From positions 1,778 to 49,576 of the forward strand of contig JBBBWG010028023.1 of NCBI GenBank assembly GCA_037176905.1: a stretch of 47,799 nucleotides of DNA, read 5' to 3'. Source of the stretch: Azolla pinnata (Eukaryota; Streptophyta; Polypodiopsida; Salviniales; Salviniaceae). Below, piece after piece: positions 1-11,550 of the stretch. Under the pieces are notes generated by a model that searched no databases, had not been told where the DNA came from, and saw only the letters and a program-made list of their open reading frames with translations. A program made the translations under genes and the position numbers. Position 1 is the first letter of the stretch; each line of letters begins with the position of its first letter.

Positions 1-42
<42 letters not shown>
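1..42. repeat. (ATAG)n microsatellite
   Basis: Perfect tetranucleotide array of about ten ATAG units at the very edge of the window; it probably continues outside. No coding role is visible. Confidence 0.95.
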
Positions 43-43
<1 letters not shown>

Positions 44-1934
44 TCCTCATTTCTTGTAATTACAGTAGATTTGATTTCTTTTCACCAGCATTTGCCTCCT
101 TCCCAACAAAGATTACGTACGTCTACTCATTAAATAACAATCCCAGGAAGCCTATCTGATTACCATATGATTATTACTACTCCTTCCAGCATGATTTCCT
201 TCTTCAGCATATATAAGAGGGCAGCCTTGACTCACTCAGGCATGTCAAAATACCTTAGTATGAGACGTTGCTCGTAGATACGAGTAGATTTAAATCAAAA
301 TACGATTAACATGAATGCAATGCCAAGTCCTATGTCACATATATCTAGTAAGAGGCGAGCAAAAACATATATTAGTAAAAGAGTATATCAATCGAAGTGC
401 AACCAACACTATTGTGCCCATATGTGTGGTTCAAATGTGTATGCGGATGGAAAATACTTGCCCACAGACAACATTTGGAATATGCTGCTCTGGGTTTAGG
501 GTTTTGACAAATGGATTTATTGGACTGAATCCATTTGACAAGGCAGCCTAGTAACAAAGAGATGCACGCATGCAACATTTGCCATGAGTGCCAACACTTC
601 TGAGCTCAGCATCACCAAAACTACTATGCTTCCGCACATCAACAGCTAGAAAAAGAAACTGTACCAAGAGCACTCGCGGGGTTTACCCAACAAGGATCGG
701 CTCCACGGTGGGAATTGGTCAAACAGTTGGGATGTAAAAATCCACATACAATCACATCTGAATGGCATCTTAAAAAAAAAGTTAAAGAGATACGAATCCA
801 TGGCCGACTCTCATATAGAAAGACTCAGGTCAATGGACAAGTGGGCAAAAAGCTCAACAAGTGTACAGTGGTAACTATAGCTGACCAACCTTCCATCAAT
901 TTGAAATATACTGCAAGCATGTACAGATTGCACAGCATCTACTCCACATGCCCATAGACGAGCCAACTAAAGGCAATGAAGTAATAACAGGTGGCAAGTA
1001 TCTACAGAATGTAATCATCTCACTTCAGGCTGTACGTACACAAGACACCTAAAAAGAGATTTAATGCAAACATGACCTGGACAAGGCACACAAAGCATAT
1101 GAATGCTAATGTCCACCATACATGTGAATTGAGAGTGCACCTAGCATGTCTGAGAAACTTAGCACAACCAAATTCTGACTTACACAAATGAATAAGGATG
1201 GGTGTATTCCAAATTTACCTGGCAATATCTCTGCAGTTCTTTGTTCCACAGTTCTCATGTATAGAATGATTTGCAATGCTGTACCCAGATATTTAGCAAG
1301 CATTTGGCAACCCTGTTGTATTCATAGAGGATTTAGCAATATTGCCCACATTTCTTCGACAAGTAATCTCCAATTTTTCATACAATGATTTTCCATGGTT
1401 TGTACAAGGAGAAAACGAGCATTAGAAGCAATATCTTAGGCTTTCTGGATGAAGGATCTGTGTTCCAAACTTCTATACGACCTCCAATACTCCAAAATTC
1501 ATCATCCTGGATCTAAAAACAGGGCCAGAGAATGAGTTTATATTACTATTCCCACCCAAATCTTAGTATGGCAGATCTCGGTTTGGCCAACATTGCAAAT
1601 TCTACAAGTGTATGTATAATTGAGCAAATTATACTCCTTCACATTGCTGAAGTTTGAAACCTTTTTTCAAACGTTCTTCAATTGTGAAATGTCCTTTCTA
1701 TTACTGATCGATTGATGTGAAGAGGTTTCGCATCTCAAGCCCTTGCCTTTTCTCTCTACTGATTTTCAATTTGTGCCACTGCAAAGCCCAGACTTGGAAT
1801 GTTGCAAGGGAAGTGGATCAATGCACTAATAATATGACTGCAGCCCAAGCAGCTTTGAAGAATCCCTCCCACGCCACGAATGTTATAAATACATTTTGGT
1901 GTGTCTACAGTGTTAAGACGTATTTGCTTTTTTA
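43..1934. other. Intergenic, AT-rich, 3' flank of the RING ligase gene
   Basis: No exon-like reading frame with splice signals or recognisable protein similarity was found on either strand. The right-hand part, next to 1934, must contain the 3' UTR and polyadenylation region of the minus-strand RING gene. Short open frames here have no coding character. I see no tRNA, clear transposon end or long repeat. Confidence 0.6.
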
Positions 1935-4900
1935 TCAAAACATTTGATAGAAAAGACTGGTTGAGCCATCACCAAATGATTTTAAGTCTGCCGGCTTCAC
2001 TAATGCACGACAGAGTGGGCACGTCCTCTCCCTTTCAAGCCTGATAAGACAAAGAATCCAAGTGTTGAAATAGCTCTAGAACAGAGCTCACAAATAATAC
2101 CAGTTCGCACAGCATGTATTTTGAGATACAACCTTACAAAAACCAGACTTTCATACAATGCATTTAGATAAACATACCATTCAGAGACACAATCCTCGCA
2201 GAACAAATGTTTGCAGCTGAGCAAGATTGGTGTATGCATCTTTTCTTGGCATATTGCACAGATGTCACCTCCAGCAATTATCTAATAAAAATATTAACAA
2301 AATGATCAGGTCTTCAAAATCTAGTGGAAGCAATGACATACGATTCTTCTTTTGCTTGATTCTGCGAATACAATGTACTTTTCACATGAATACTAAGATG
2401 TTCACGCACCTCTTCTGCTGTTGCATACGAGCCAAACTGCATTTCTTTCCTCGAGAGCGCCTTTAGAGCAGCAATGAAAAGGTTTATCTGAAAATAACGC
2501 AAAAGTTATTGAGGAAGATAGTATTCAGTAATTTTAACTATAACATGTGTCCACCTTCTCCAGTAGGTACGTGAGCTTAAAAGTAAGGTACAATCCAGTC
2601 GTCAAGGATGAGAAGAAACTTCCATACTCTTTGTTCAGAAAGAATCGATACCATACAGGTGTTGGTAACAAAGCTCGATAGAGCAATATGAAATACTCGA
2701 TGAGGGTGAGCAGCTGACCCTGAATATTCAAAATACATATGAAAAATTAAATATCCCATTATCTGACATCAACTCTAAGCAAGAATGTATGCAATCTTCA
2801 CTGAAGAGAAGCTATTAAACATTTGCAAACACTATTCTTACATAAATAGTTTCAGATCCTGCATGATCAAGGGACATACAAAAGCAAAAAAAAACTAGAA
2901 GCTATGGTGAATGTTTGGATGATTAGTCAGCAAAGAAAAAACCTGTAGACGATAATTACGACCCCTTCTGTTTTTATAGTAAATAAGTAGCCCTGCTTTT
3001 AAGACCATAGCTCCTAGTCTGACAAGTATATCTGAAGAGGGAAAAAAAGTTGATTTTATGATCACTCTAAATAGCGTCCGCATGAACTTGAAAGCCATCA
3101 ATAAATAGTTTACCGTTCATCAAAATAATGAAAACAGCATGCCAAAACTCTGGAACCTCCTTGGGTGGAAGTATTATTAGAGATCTCAGTAGATCCTTTG
3201 TACACCACCAATATACAGCTATTATTTGCATTGATAATACTCCTCCACATATGCAAATGTAAAGACTTTTCCTCTCACCCTGCGAAACATGCATACAGAT
3301 TTATGATTATATACAGTTCATTCCGTTTGAAGACACTGTGTAGTGTAAACTTCAGAACATCATATGAACCCACAATGAACCAAAACACAATTGGCAGCTA
3401 CAAGCAGATACAAGAAAGAAGACATCTCAGCCTTGGAACCAAGCTTGTATAGATGCACATATGTATTGCATGTTGTGACCCTTATACAAACCAATGGGGT
3501 CATCATACAGTTTAAGCACTGTAACACTAGGCATCATTTTTAGGGACTCGGTAAGGAAAAAATCCACACCTCTATTTCTATCCAAACGCCCTATGAGTGA
3601 CATGTGGAAATCACATATGGATTTATCCCATCACAGCACACCTATAAAAGGTATTCATGTAGAAATCAAAGGTAGATCCAAAAATTACAAAAACCATTCC
3701 AGTACCATAATCAGATGAAGCTCTTATTGTCAAACACCCAAATTAATTATGATGAATTTCCTGCTGTCTTATTTTGTCTCTTCTAAATAATTTGGAGGAT
3801 GTAAAAATAGCTAAACATAAACTGTAGAAGATTTAGAATATCAAAGGTGTTCATGAGAAATGCTCAGACTTCAAAGAATGGCAAGAGAACCAGCTTTCTA
3901 CCAGTCTGCTGCATGTCTACAACCATATCAGGTTCCCCTTTTAAGGTCTGCAGTTGGGACTTGGGGGTCGACCTAGCAAGTCCTACAGGAATCATATGTC
4001 ATGCACTACATTTAGCTTCACGATTCTCAGGATTAAAGCAGTGAGTTTATCCCCATAATGAAAGGTGACTTTCATCAGCTTCTATAGCCATTGTGTTGCT
4101 ATGTTTGTTGATGACACAACATATCATGTTCTTTTGATCTGGTTTCAAAAATTTGGATCGTTTACTCATCCCATTCCTATAGTTAACCATACCTTTAGTG
4201 CTGTTTGTTTCTTGAGAAAGTCATTCGATTTGATCATTGAGATGGATAGCAAAAGCGTTAAAAGAAAACCTGCATGCAACAACATAAGATGATGATTACA
4301 CATTAGTTACAGATCCAATGAAAACTCTCATACAACAAGGGAAAAAGTGAGGACGTTTGTAGAAGAAAGAAAAGGAAGAAAGAAAATCCTCTCCATCAGA
4401 AACACACTTAAAATTTTGCAAAAATCACACAATGTGCGGCTTCAAACTCAGAATTGTGAATATTATCATGTATAAACTACAAATGCTTTGTTATTCCCAG
4501 CAATTTGGTTGATCAGGAAAGGCAGAGACAATCCGATTCATGTTACCTAAGCCTCTCAAAATTGAATATTCGTTCCATGTAGAATATGCATGACAATGTT
4601 AATATATTGCTGGCGAAAGATAATGTCGAATATACACTAAAATTTGCACTATTTCGCACAACAGAGTAAAGTACAGTGTTTGTGATCAAACCCTTGGTCT
4701 GGCGTCTTATTTCTAGCATGTTCTCACTTCAATGTATTACTTCTGGTAGAAAACTATAAAATCGTCTCTAATAGACAGTTATGAACACCAAGTACCTCAT
4801 CATGCAAAATCGACTTTGATACGCAAAGAACAAGATGATCATGATCATGATAATCCGTAGTATATGGATCCAATCCTTTCTTCAAGAGCTTAAGAAATCA

Positions 4901-6157
4901 TCTTGAAAATGAAATAGGATGAAGACAATTTTAAATGAAGCGAGCACAAAATTTTGCAGAAAAAAATATCAGAAACTCCTCCCGACAGCAAGATTACTCA
5001 AACCATGTTTTACTGGAAAATAATCCTTGCAAACAGGATATAAAAACGGTGATAATGATCCTATTAACGCTGTGAAAGAGCTACCAGCTTTGCATGAAAC
5101 ATATACCCCTGATAAGAAAACTTGATGACATTATTTCTATCAGAGAAAGAATCAACCAAAAGAATGAAGAACAAAATCAATGAACACCGTGCTAATCTTA
5201 CAAATGCTGGTAGATGGAAACATTTCAGGAAGATTCGTGATGAAAAATATGAAAGAGCATCGCTTTATGTCAAAAACATTATCAAAGTCATCAAAGGTAA
5301 GGAGATATCAGCTGATCAGGGTGCTCTTGCAAGCATGTAAGCTCTGCTTAAGCAGTACTGAAGAAATCTGAACAGGAAATTGCTAGAAAATTATAAGAAA
5401 CCTACAGATACGTTTTTCATTTTACTCCATGAAGGCGAGCAAAGGAAGGAAGCAAGCAGGGATTGAATTTTATACGAAGGAAACACCGAGACCCTGGGTT
5501 TATACAACAGTAAAGAGTGTCAAATCATCCAGGGTACAAAAGAAAGGCAGGTAAAGTTCTTAACATGAAGAAATTACGGCACTTTCTGAACGTACACAAC
5601 TAACCTTGCAGGTGCTTCCGAATGAACACGGTCAAAAGAAGCAAGCAGAAGGGAAGAACTTGCTCCAGCCACCTTCCGATCAACTGTAAGTCATATCTCT
5701 GGTTCATAGCAGGCTCAGATTCTGCCGTCTCAGCTTGCAATGAGGAAGAGCTATTTCGCGGCACTTCAGAGACAGTGACCGGAAGCGCAGACACGGCGGC
5801 AGGCGACAGGGACGTAGAAGACGAAGAAGAAACGGAAGAAGAAACGGACGAGGACGAAGAAGCGGAGGAAGAAGCAAGCAGATTCGCTGCGGAAGTAGCG
5901 GCGTTAGCATCGGGGGGCCGGGAGAGATCCATGTCTTCCGATCTGATGATGCGTATGGAAAGCTGTCCATCTTCTGCCGCGTTGGGGGGCCTGAACCGAT
6001 CGATCAACACGGCATCGCTGCTGCTGCTGCTGCTGGGAGGCGGACGGAAGAGGCGAAGGAACTCCATGGCTCCGCTATGTACAAGCTCGGCGGGGGAGAG
6101 GGATGGGAAGGGGCGACGTCTGAGGGGAATGATCTCTGCAGCCGACGGAGGATCCAT
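1935..6157 (-). CDS. RNFT1/2-like multi-pass membrane RING-type E3 ubiquitin ligase
   Basis: Minus-strand exons: 6157-5605, 4269-4193, 3279-3114, 3031-2943, 2719-2555, 2487-2410, 2281-2178, 2040-1935 (1338 nt, 445 aa; phase closes throughout). The first 170 or so residues are Ser/Pro-rich and acidic, probably cytosolic and disordered. Several hydrophobic segments follow from about residue 170, including stretches with [12 protein letters not shown] and [16 protein letters not shown], typical of the plant RNFT family. A C-terminal C3HC4 RING finger lies at residues 384-421 (Cys384, 387, 399, His401, Cys404, 407, 418, 421). Family knowledge: such proteins sit in endomembranes and transfer ubiquitin from an E2; mammalian RNFT proteins act in ER quality control. 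The ATG at 6157 was chosen because upstream codons in the frame are only the translated GAA tract; Met28 is an alternative start. It ends in the conserved [13 protein letters not shown] tail. The substrate is unknown. Confidence 0.9.
6012..6035. repeat. Trinucleotide tract inside exon 1 (poly-Ser)
   Basis: CTG/CAG-type triplets within the first exon of the RING gene encode a serine run on the minus strand. It is one of several low-complexity Ser, Glu/Asp-antisense tracts in this exon, likely to vary in length between individuals. Confidence 0.7.
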
Positions 6158-6177
6158 GGAAGGTGCAGAGAAAACGC

Positions 6178-6263
6178 GGAAGAACGAAGAAGAAGAAAAG
6201 AAGAAGACGAAGACGACGACAACGACGAAGAAGAAGAAGAAGAAGAAGAAGAAGAAGAAAATG
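6178..6263. repeat. (GAA)n-type microsatellite in the 5' UTR
   Basis: Interrupted GAA/GAC/AAG tract on the plus strand, TTC/CTT-rich on the coding (minus) strand, just upstream of the RING gene ATG at 6157. CT-rich 5' UTR tracts are common in plants and can affect transcription. It generates long spurious open frames of poly-Lys, poly-Glu or poly-Phe on both strands. Confidence 0.85.
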
Positions 6264-6275
6264 AAAGAAGGAAGA

Positions 6276-6680
6276 ATGAAGGAGTTTTTCTTAATTGCCA
6301 AAATGCCCTCCGTTTTGAGCAATCAGAGAACTGGGATTTTGATTTAATCTCCCTGCTAACTGCAGGATGCAGGGCTTGATTAGCGCCTAATCGCCTCTAA
6401 AGATCGCCATTAGCGCATCTTCACAACTTAATCTCTCCGCGGAATCGATGGTGCAAAGACCTGATCAGCGCCGAGAAGCTGACGAAGAAGGAAGGGAGAA
6501 GGAAACGAGAACGCCGACGGAAGGAGTTTTCCCTGATCGCGGAAAATCGCGCTCCGCTTTTGAACGGGAAAGGAGAGGGCAGTTACAACAAAGTGGGATT
6601 CTAGTTAATCTCTCTGCTAAATGGATAATGCAGGGGCTTAATTAACGCGTATCGCATCTAATGATCACCATTAGTACCGT
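6276..6680. repeat. Diverged direct duplication of the 5' flank
   Basis: The stretch from about 6276 to 6420 (GAAGGAGTTTTTC, then CTCCGTTTTGAGC, GGGATTTTGATTTAATCTC, GATTAGCGCCTAATCGC) recurs in the same order at about 6519-6680 (GGAAGGAGTTTTCC, CTCCGCTTTTGAACG, GGGATTCTAGTTAATCTC, AATTAACGCGTATCGC). The second copy runs directly into the 81-bp satellite, so the satellite monomer appears to derive from the 3' half of this flanking unit. Confidence 0.7.
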
Positions 6681-7405
6681 TATAATTAGTCTCTCTACTC
6701 AATGAATAATGTAGGGGCTTAATTAACGCGTATCGCATCTAAATACCACCATTAGTACCATTATAATTAATCTCTCTGCTAAATGGATAATGTAGGGGCT
6801 TAATTAACGCGTATCGCATCTAAAGATCACCATTAGTACCATTATAATTAATCTATCTGCTCAATGGATAATGCAGGGGCTTAATTAACGCGTATCCCAT
6901 TGAAAGACCGCCATTAGTACCATTATAATTAATCTCTCTGCTAAATGGATAATGTAGGGGCTTAATTAATGCGTATCGCATCAAAAGACCACCATTAGTA
7001 CCATTATAATTAATCTCTCTGCTAAATGGATAATTTAGGGCTTAATTAACGCGTATCGCATCTAAAGATCACCATTAGTACCACTATAATTAATCTATCT
7101 GCTCAATGGATAATGTAGGGGCTTAATTAACGCGTACCCCATTGAAAGACCGCCATTAGTACCATTATAATTAATCTCTCTGCTAAATGGATAATGTAGG
7201 GGCTTAATTAATGCGTATCGCATCGAAAGACCACCATTAGTACCATTATAATTAATCTCTCTGCTAAATGGATAATGTAGGGGCTTAATTAACGCGTATC
7301 ACATCAAAAGATCACCATTAGTACCATTATAATTAATCTCTCTGCTCAATGGATAATGTAGGGCCTAATCAACGCTAATCACATCTAAAGATCACCATTG
7401 GTACT
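6592..7405. repeat. 81-bp tandem satellite, about 10 copies
   Basis: The landmark GGGGCTTAATTAACGCG recurs at about 6633, 6714, 6795, 6876, 6957, 7038, 7118, 7199, 7280 and 7361, a spacing of 80-81 bp. Each monomer carries TAATCTCTCTGCTAAATGG, the landmark and ACCATTAGTACCATTATAA. Monomer variants repeat as a trimer (see findings). The array lies 0.4-1.2 kb upstream of the RING gene start and about 1.1 kb from the 3' end of the EngB gene. Confidence 0.95.
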
Positions 7406-8482
7406 CAACTTCCCCTCTCCCTACTCTCATCTAATCATGCATTGTTGTTGTATCTCTAATTGCAACAAGCGACAAAGCCCATTCGCATCGTGAACCTGAT
7501 TTTCTCGAGCTCCGATGCATCATTTGTATTGGATGCCTAAGACTCATCATCGCAACGAGTCAAAAAGCTCATGAAACCATAACGAACTGACGATGCATGG
7601 ATCCCTGCTCCGAGTTAACAACAACTGCTAGAATGGCCTCAAATTTTGCCGATCAACTGTTCGATTCTACCCATGAAATGGAGATTGTGAGATTATCAAA
7701 CATGAAATGGAGACTGAGAGATTATCACACATGAACTGGAAGGTGAGATTATCAAGCTTCTCCGTCTATATCGTTGGAGAGCATAGTCTATTGCATGGTT
7801 GTATGTATAATGTCACTTCTTTTGAGTGGAGGTTGGCGGAATGTCCAACCAATCGCACTCCTAACACACAAAACCCAACTACATTGAGTTGTACCATCAT
7901 AGACACATGCACATGGGACATATGCAAGTTTCTGAATATGCATAACACACAACCACACTTTCCTACATGGAGTTACAACAATTGCCAAAATGCATTGTTG
8001 ATTGATTCTCGTGCTTTCTTTATATGGAGTTAGAACATAGAAAAAATGCGTTCTTTGATTGATACCAACCACCCAATGTCAATGAAACAAGACACATAGA
8101 GCCACAAGAAGACTTTTAGATCCTTTGAAGCCAAAAGTAAACGACATTTTTAAATCTCAATCAAAATGAGGTCGTGCAACAACATTAATTAGAAAACAAA
8201 TATTAGCATTGAAATGCATGCTGAGTGGATATGAGCTTTGATTCCAGATATAGGTTCAGCAGAAACCATCAATTTGCAGAATACACGGGTACCGCCAAGG
8301 AAAACATATATCAATATAAGATAGAGCTATCTGAAACCGAACTTGAAATTTCTCAGCTCAATCCCAGCATATTTCATGCATTTTTTTCACATGCATCTTT
8401 TACATGATGAAAAAAGAGACCTTATAGACAGAATGGCCTATAGATACAGAATGCAAAGCACAAGCACGATCTGAGGGTGCAC
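7406..8482. other. Intergenic, 3' flank of the EngB-type gene
   Basis: No exon could be supported. Three imperfect copies of a roughly 28-bp unit built on ATGAAATGGAGA...GAGATTATCA lie at 7672-7757. Further degenerate repeats containing ATGGAGTTA and TTGATTGAT occur at about 7960-8070. The last few hundred bases before 8483 presumably contain the 3' UTR of the minus-strand GTPase gene. A 108-codon open frame at 7707-8033 spans the short repeats and lacks protein-like composition. Confidence 0.55.
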
Positions 8483-11400
8483 TTAGCTGTTCCAGTAATT
8501 CCTCAGTTGTTGTATGTGCATTAACAATTCATTCCTTCCCTGATTCGTTATACAACTTGTCATGATCCATGCCGGCATTTGATCATATGATTTTTTTAAT
8601 AACCGTAAGAATTCTCGGACATTCTCTTCTAATGCTGTCTTCTTCTTTGTTTTATCACATTTTGTAAACACAATAGTCAGGGGAACCTGTCAAAAAGCAA
8701 GAAAAAAATGCTGAGGCTTTCTTATGCATTTAAAGAGGCCGAAAAAAGGCACAAAATCTGTCACTAGCTTTTGGGAGTTAGCGCTGCTAAAGGGACACTA
8801 GACCCAGTAATGTTTTAAACAGCATTTTTCTGGATATTTCTACCGTTTAAGAAATGAAACACGGTAGTAATTTCATCCTTTCAGCTAATTATTCGTAGTA
8901 CCTTATTTCGTCCGAGCCAATCAGCACAGTCAAGGTCAATCTGCTGAGGCGAAATGCTTGCATCGACAAGTAGGAGAACACTGACGAGACTATCTGAGCG
9001 AAGGAAGTAGCCTTTGGTGAAATTATTCCATGAGCTCCTGACATCAGTTGGTACATTGGCAAACCTGCATATAATTTGTGGCAGAAATGTCCATTGAGAA
9101 TTGCAATAAATATTGATCGAGAATAACATTCTTCCGGAAAATACCAACTAAGAATGATACATTACAAAATATATCATCCAAATGGTGTAAGCAGGTACAC
9201 TGCTTATTCAAACAACAAATCATCTAAATTGCATGCTCAGAAGTCCAAAAAATAAATACACGTTTAGATACCTACCCATATCCAGGAAGATCAACAAGAT
9301 ACCAAGTTTTATTGATCAAGTAATGAGTGATGACTTGCGTCTTTCCTGAAAAGTAACAAATTGTACAAACCCCATGTCATTGACTTAGCACATGTTAGCA
9401 TCAGACCACAACTATAAATATAGATTGTGACGGCCTCAACATAATGCTAATATTCATAACAAAGAGAAAAACAGTATATATATATATAGCCAAGATCCTG
9501 CTAGATAGGGGATTTGTGAAAAGTTAGGCTTAATCTGGTAAATAACCATCAAGACATAGGTGTAATCTGGTGTGTATGAACGTATATGCAACTTGGCAGA
9601 ATTCAAGTTCAACACATGCATTTTAGTGAATGAGGTCATATTCTCCAAAAACAAAACAAAGCTTAGTGAGAGTACACCTGTGTCGCTTCCAAGCGATTCA
9701 ATTTAGCCTTTTAACAAATAAATTTTGCTCCCCTTTATAAATATTTCAAACATGCAAGTTCGAGCTTAAGTTATTCACTGATTGAGGATTCTGTTTTCTC
9801 TAACCCTAACATGAGACAAGGCACAATATAATATCATGCAGCCTAGTTACACTTCAAACTTATATTGTAAAATACTGCAAAATATTTTTACTCACAAAAA
9901 TTAAAAAAGAACTAACGACAGGAAAATACACAAGGTAACAAATGATATTTCAGACGTTTGAAATAAGGCCCAAAACAATACACGAAGAAAACAAAATTTT
10001 GCAACATCTTCCTTTTCGTCACAAACTGTGTAGGGAACCTAGGGTTTACAGCAACTGAAACCCTGAAACCCCGTGACATTTTCTACTTTAGTCAAATATA
10101 AAGTTGAAACTGTTTTTAAGGCACATTTTGGTTTTTTGTCAAAATCTGCATAGAAAATGAAGGGTTTAAGTTGCAAGATAAATACAGCCTTAAATCCTAA
10201 AACCTTGTGTGACACTTTTTCTTGTAATCAAATATAAAGATAAAGTTATTAAGGTGCACCAAAGTTAAAGCAGCCTGCACAACTTGGCTTGTCAAGGGAA
10301 AAACACGCAAATGTGAAAGGAAGGTTACGAGACAGGAAAACAACGAAGGAATCGTGTAAGGGAAGATTACAAAGCAATATGAAACCAGCGGGGGGAAGAA
10401 AATACCTGGTTTCTTGGATGTTCCGGCGATTTCCTTTTGTTGGCAGAGAGCATTGATGAGAGAAGACTTCCCAACGTTTGAGCGGCCAACGAGTGCAAAC
10501 TCTGGGAGGCCATCATTAGGGCAGTGAGCAGCTCGTGTGCTCTCCTTTGCCATCACACAGGTATTAACACGGAAATCTGAACTCTCATCCGGACCCAGAT
10601 ATATGTTCGATCCCGGAAGCCTCTTCAAAGATCCCAAATCTTCGCAAAGAACTGCGCTTGGTGGTATGAACATACCTTCAAAAAGAATGAGCAGAAAAAT
10701 CGCATACTTTTAGGGAAATTCGGGAGAATTCTGCTTGAAGCCTAGGATGATTTATGAAATATTCCTTTAAGAGAGAGTAATGCTTCTTTTTGCTGCAAAA
10801 TGTTTCATCACATGATATTGTGCCCGGGTAGTAGGTAAAAACACATACTTTTTTAAAGGAAAGGAGTTCCTAAATAATTCGGCATTGAAGCCTAGGGCGA
10901 TTTGTTAAACATATCTTAAAGGGAGGATAATTCTTCTTTGTTTCTACATACTCACTACAAGATATTGCACTAGGGTTTGGCGGTTTTTAGAACCATATGC
11001 TTGCTACGAAAAATCTTTAAAAAAACTCCGAATTGGACTCTGGGATGATTTACGAAAACTACATTTAAGCTTCGAGAGAGGGTAATCCAACTTTGTTTCT
11101 GCAACATATTTCACCCGATGATATTTGCAACAGGATAGGAGGCAAAAATGCGCACGGTTTTCTCGAGCTCCCGACGAGAATTTCGCATCAGAGGCGGCCA
11201 GGATTGCTTAGCAGAGAGACACAGACCTTTGAGAGAGGACAAATCATCGTTGCTGCCGATCTTCTTCTTCTTCTTCATCAGCTGGGAGACGGGCTCCTCG
11301 GTGACAACCTCCAGCTTCTCCAATGGATTCTTGCGGTGCGGAGGGGCCATGGAAGGGGGCCTCGCAGGGGTGTGCAGCATCGCCCATCTCGCGGTCTGCG

Positions 11401-11485
11401 GCGGAGGCGAAGAGGGGAGCTGGAAGAGGCGCCATAGCCGCGGGAGGGATGCAGAGCCCGTCGCCATCGCCATGGGAGCTTTCAA
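8483..11485 (-). CDS. EngB/YihA/YsxC-family GTP-binding protein, organelle-targeted
   Basis: Minus-strand exons: 11485-11227, 10675-10406, 9345-9276, 9064-8902, 8686-8483 (966 nt, 321 aa). The GTPase core shows G1 GRSNVGKS (residues 150-157), the start of the switch region TSKKPGKT, G3 DLPGYG (195-200), G4 TKCD (262-265) and a G5-like TSC, ending LRNYWNS as in plant EngB proteins. Bacterial relatives are essential for large ribosomal subunit maturation; plant members act in plastids or mitochondria. The first 60 residues are rich in Arg, Ser, Ala and Pro with few acidic residues, fitting a transit peptide, so the first ATG (11485) was chosen. The exon 1 donor is the least certain boundary: AAAG|GTCTGT keeps phase and joins to MFIPP, but weaker GT sites exist further on. 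Introns 1 and 2 carry local tandem duplications. Transcribed divergently from the LETM1-like gene. Confidence 0.88.
10045..10270. repeat. Tandem duplication in EngB intron 2
   Basis: About 10057-10129 (GAAACCCTGAAACCCCGTGACA ... CAAATATAAAG ... AAGGCAC) matches about 10192-10265 (TAAATCCTAAAACCTTGTG ... CAAATATAAAG ... AAGGTGCACC). The two copies are offset by about 135 bp and clearly diverged. Entirely intronic. Confidence 0.65.
10690..11200. repeat. Diverged tandem array (about 145-bp unit) in EngB intron 1
   Basis: Three consecutive copies, about 10696-10837, 10838-10988 and 10989-11143, share the ordered blocks AAAAAxCxCATACTTTT, CCTAGGxxGATTTxxxAAA, TTTAAGxGAGxxTAAT and GATATTGxxCxxGGxTAGG. 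A fourth partial copy starts at 11144. The same order of blocks shows they are one repeat family. The repeats lie between exon 1 and exon 2. Confidence 0.7.
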
Positions 11486-11550
11486 ATACTCTGGTTTTTT
11501 TCTTTGGTGGGCGAATTTGTGAAGACGAAACTGATTTGGGGCTTTTTCGA

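Noticed and set aside
655..730. Short GC-richer patch resembling a tRNA or LTR end
   Set aside because: No cloverleaf, A/B boxes or TG...CA boundaries could be made out.
5622..6379. Long plus-strand open frames (up to 241 codons) antisense to the RING gene exon 1
   Set aside because: They are the antisense shadow of the Ser-rich exon plus the GAA tract (poly-Glu/Lys) and have no splice or homology support.
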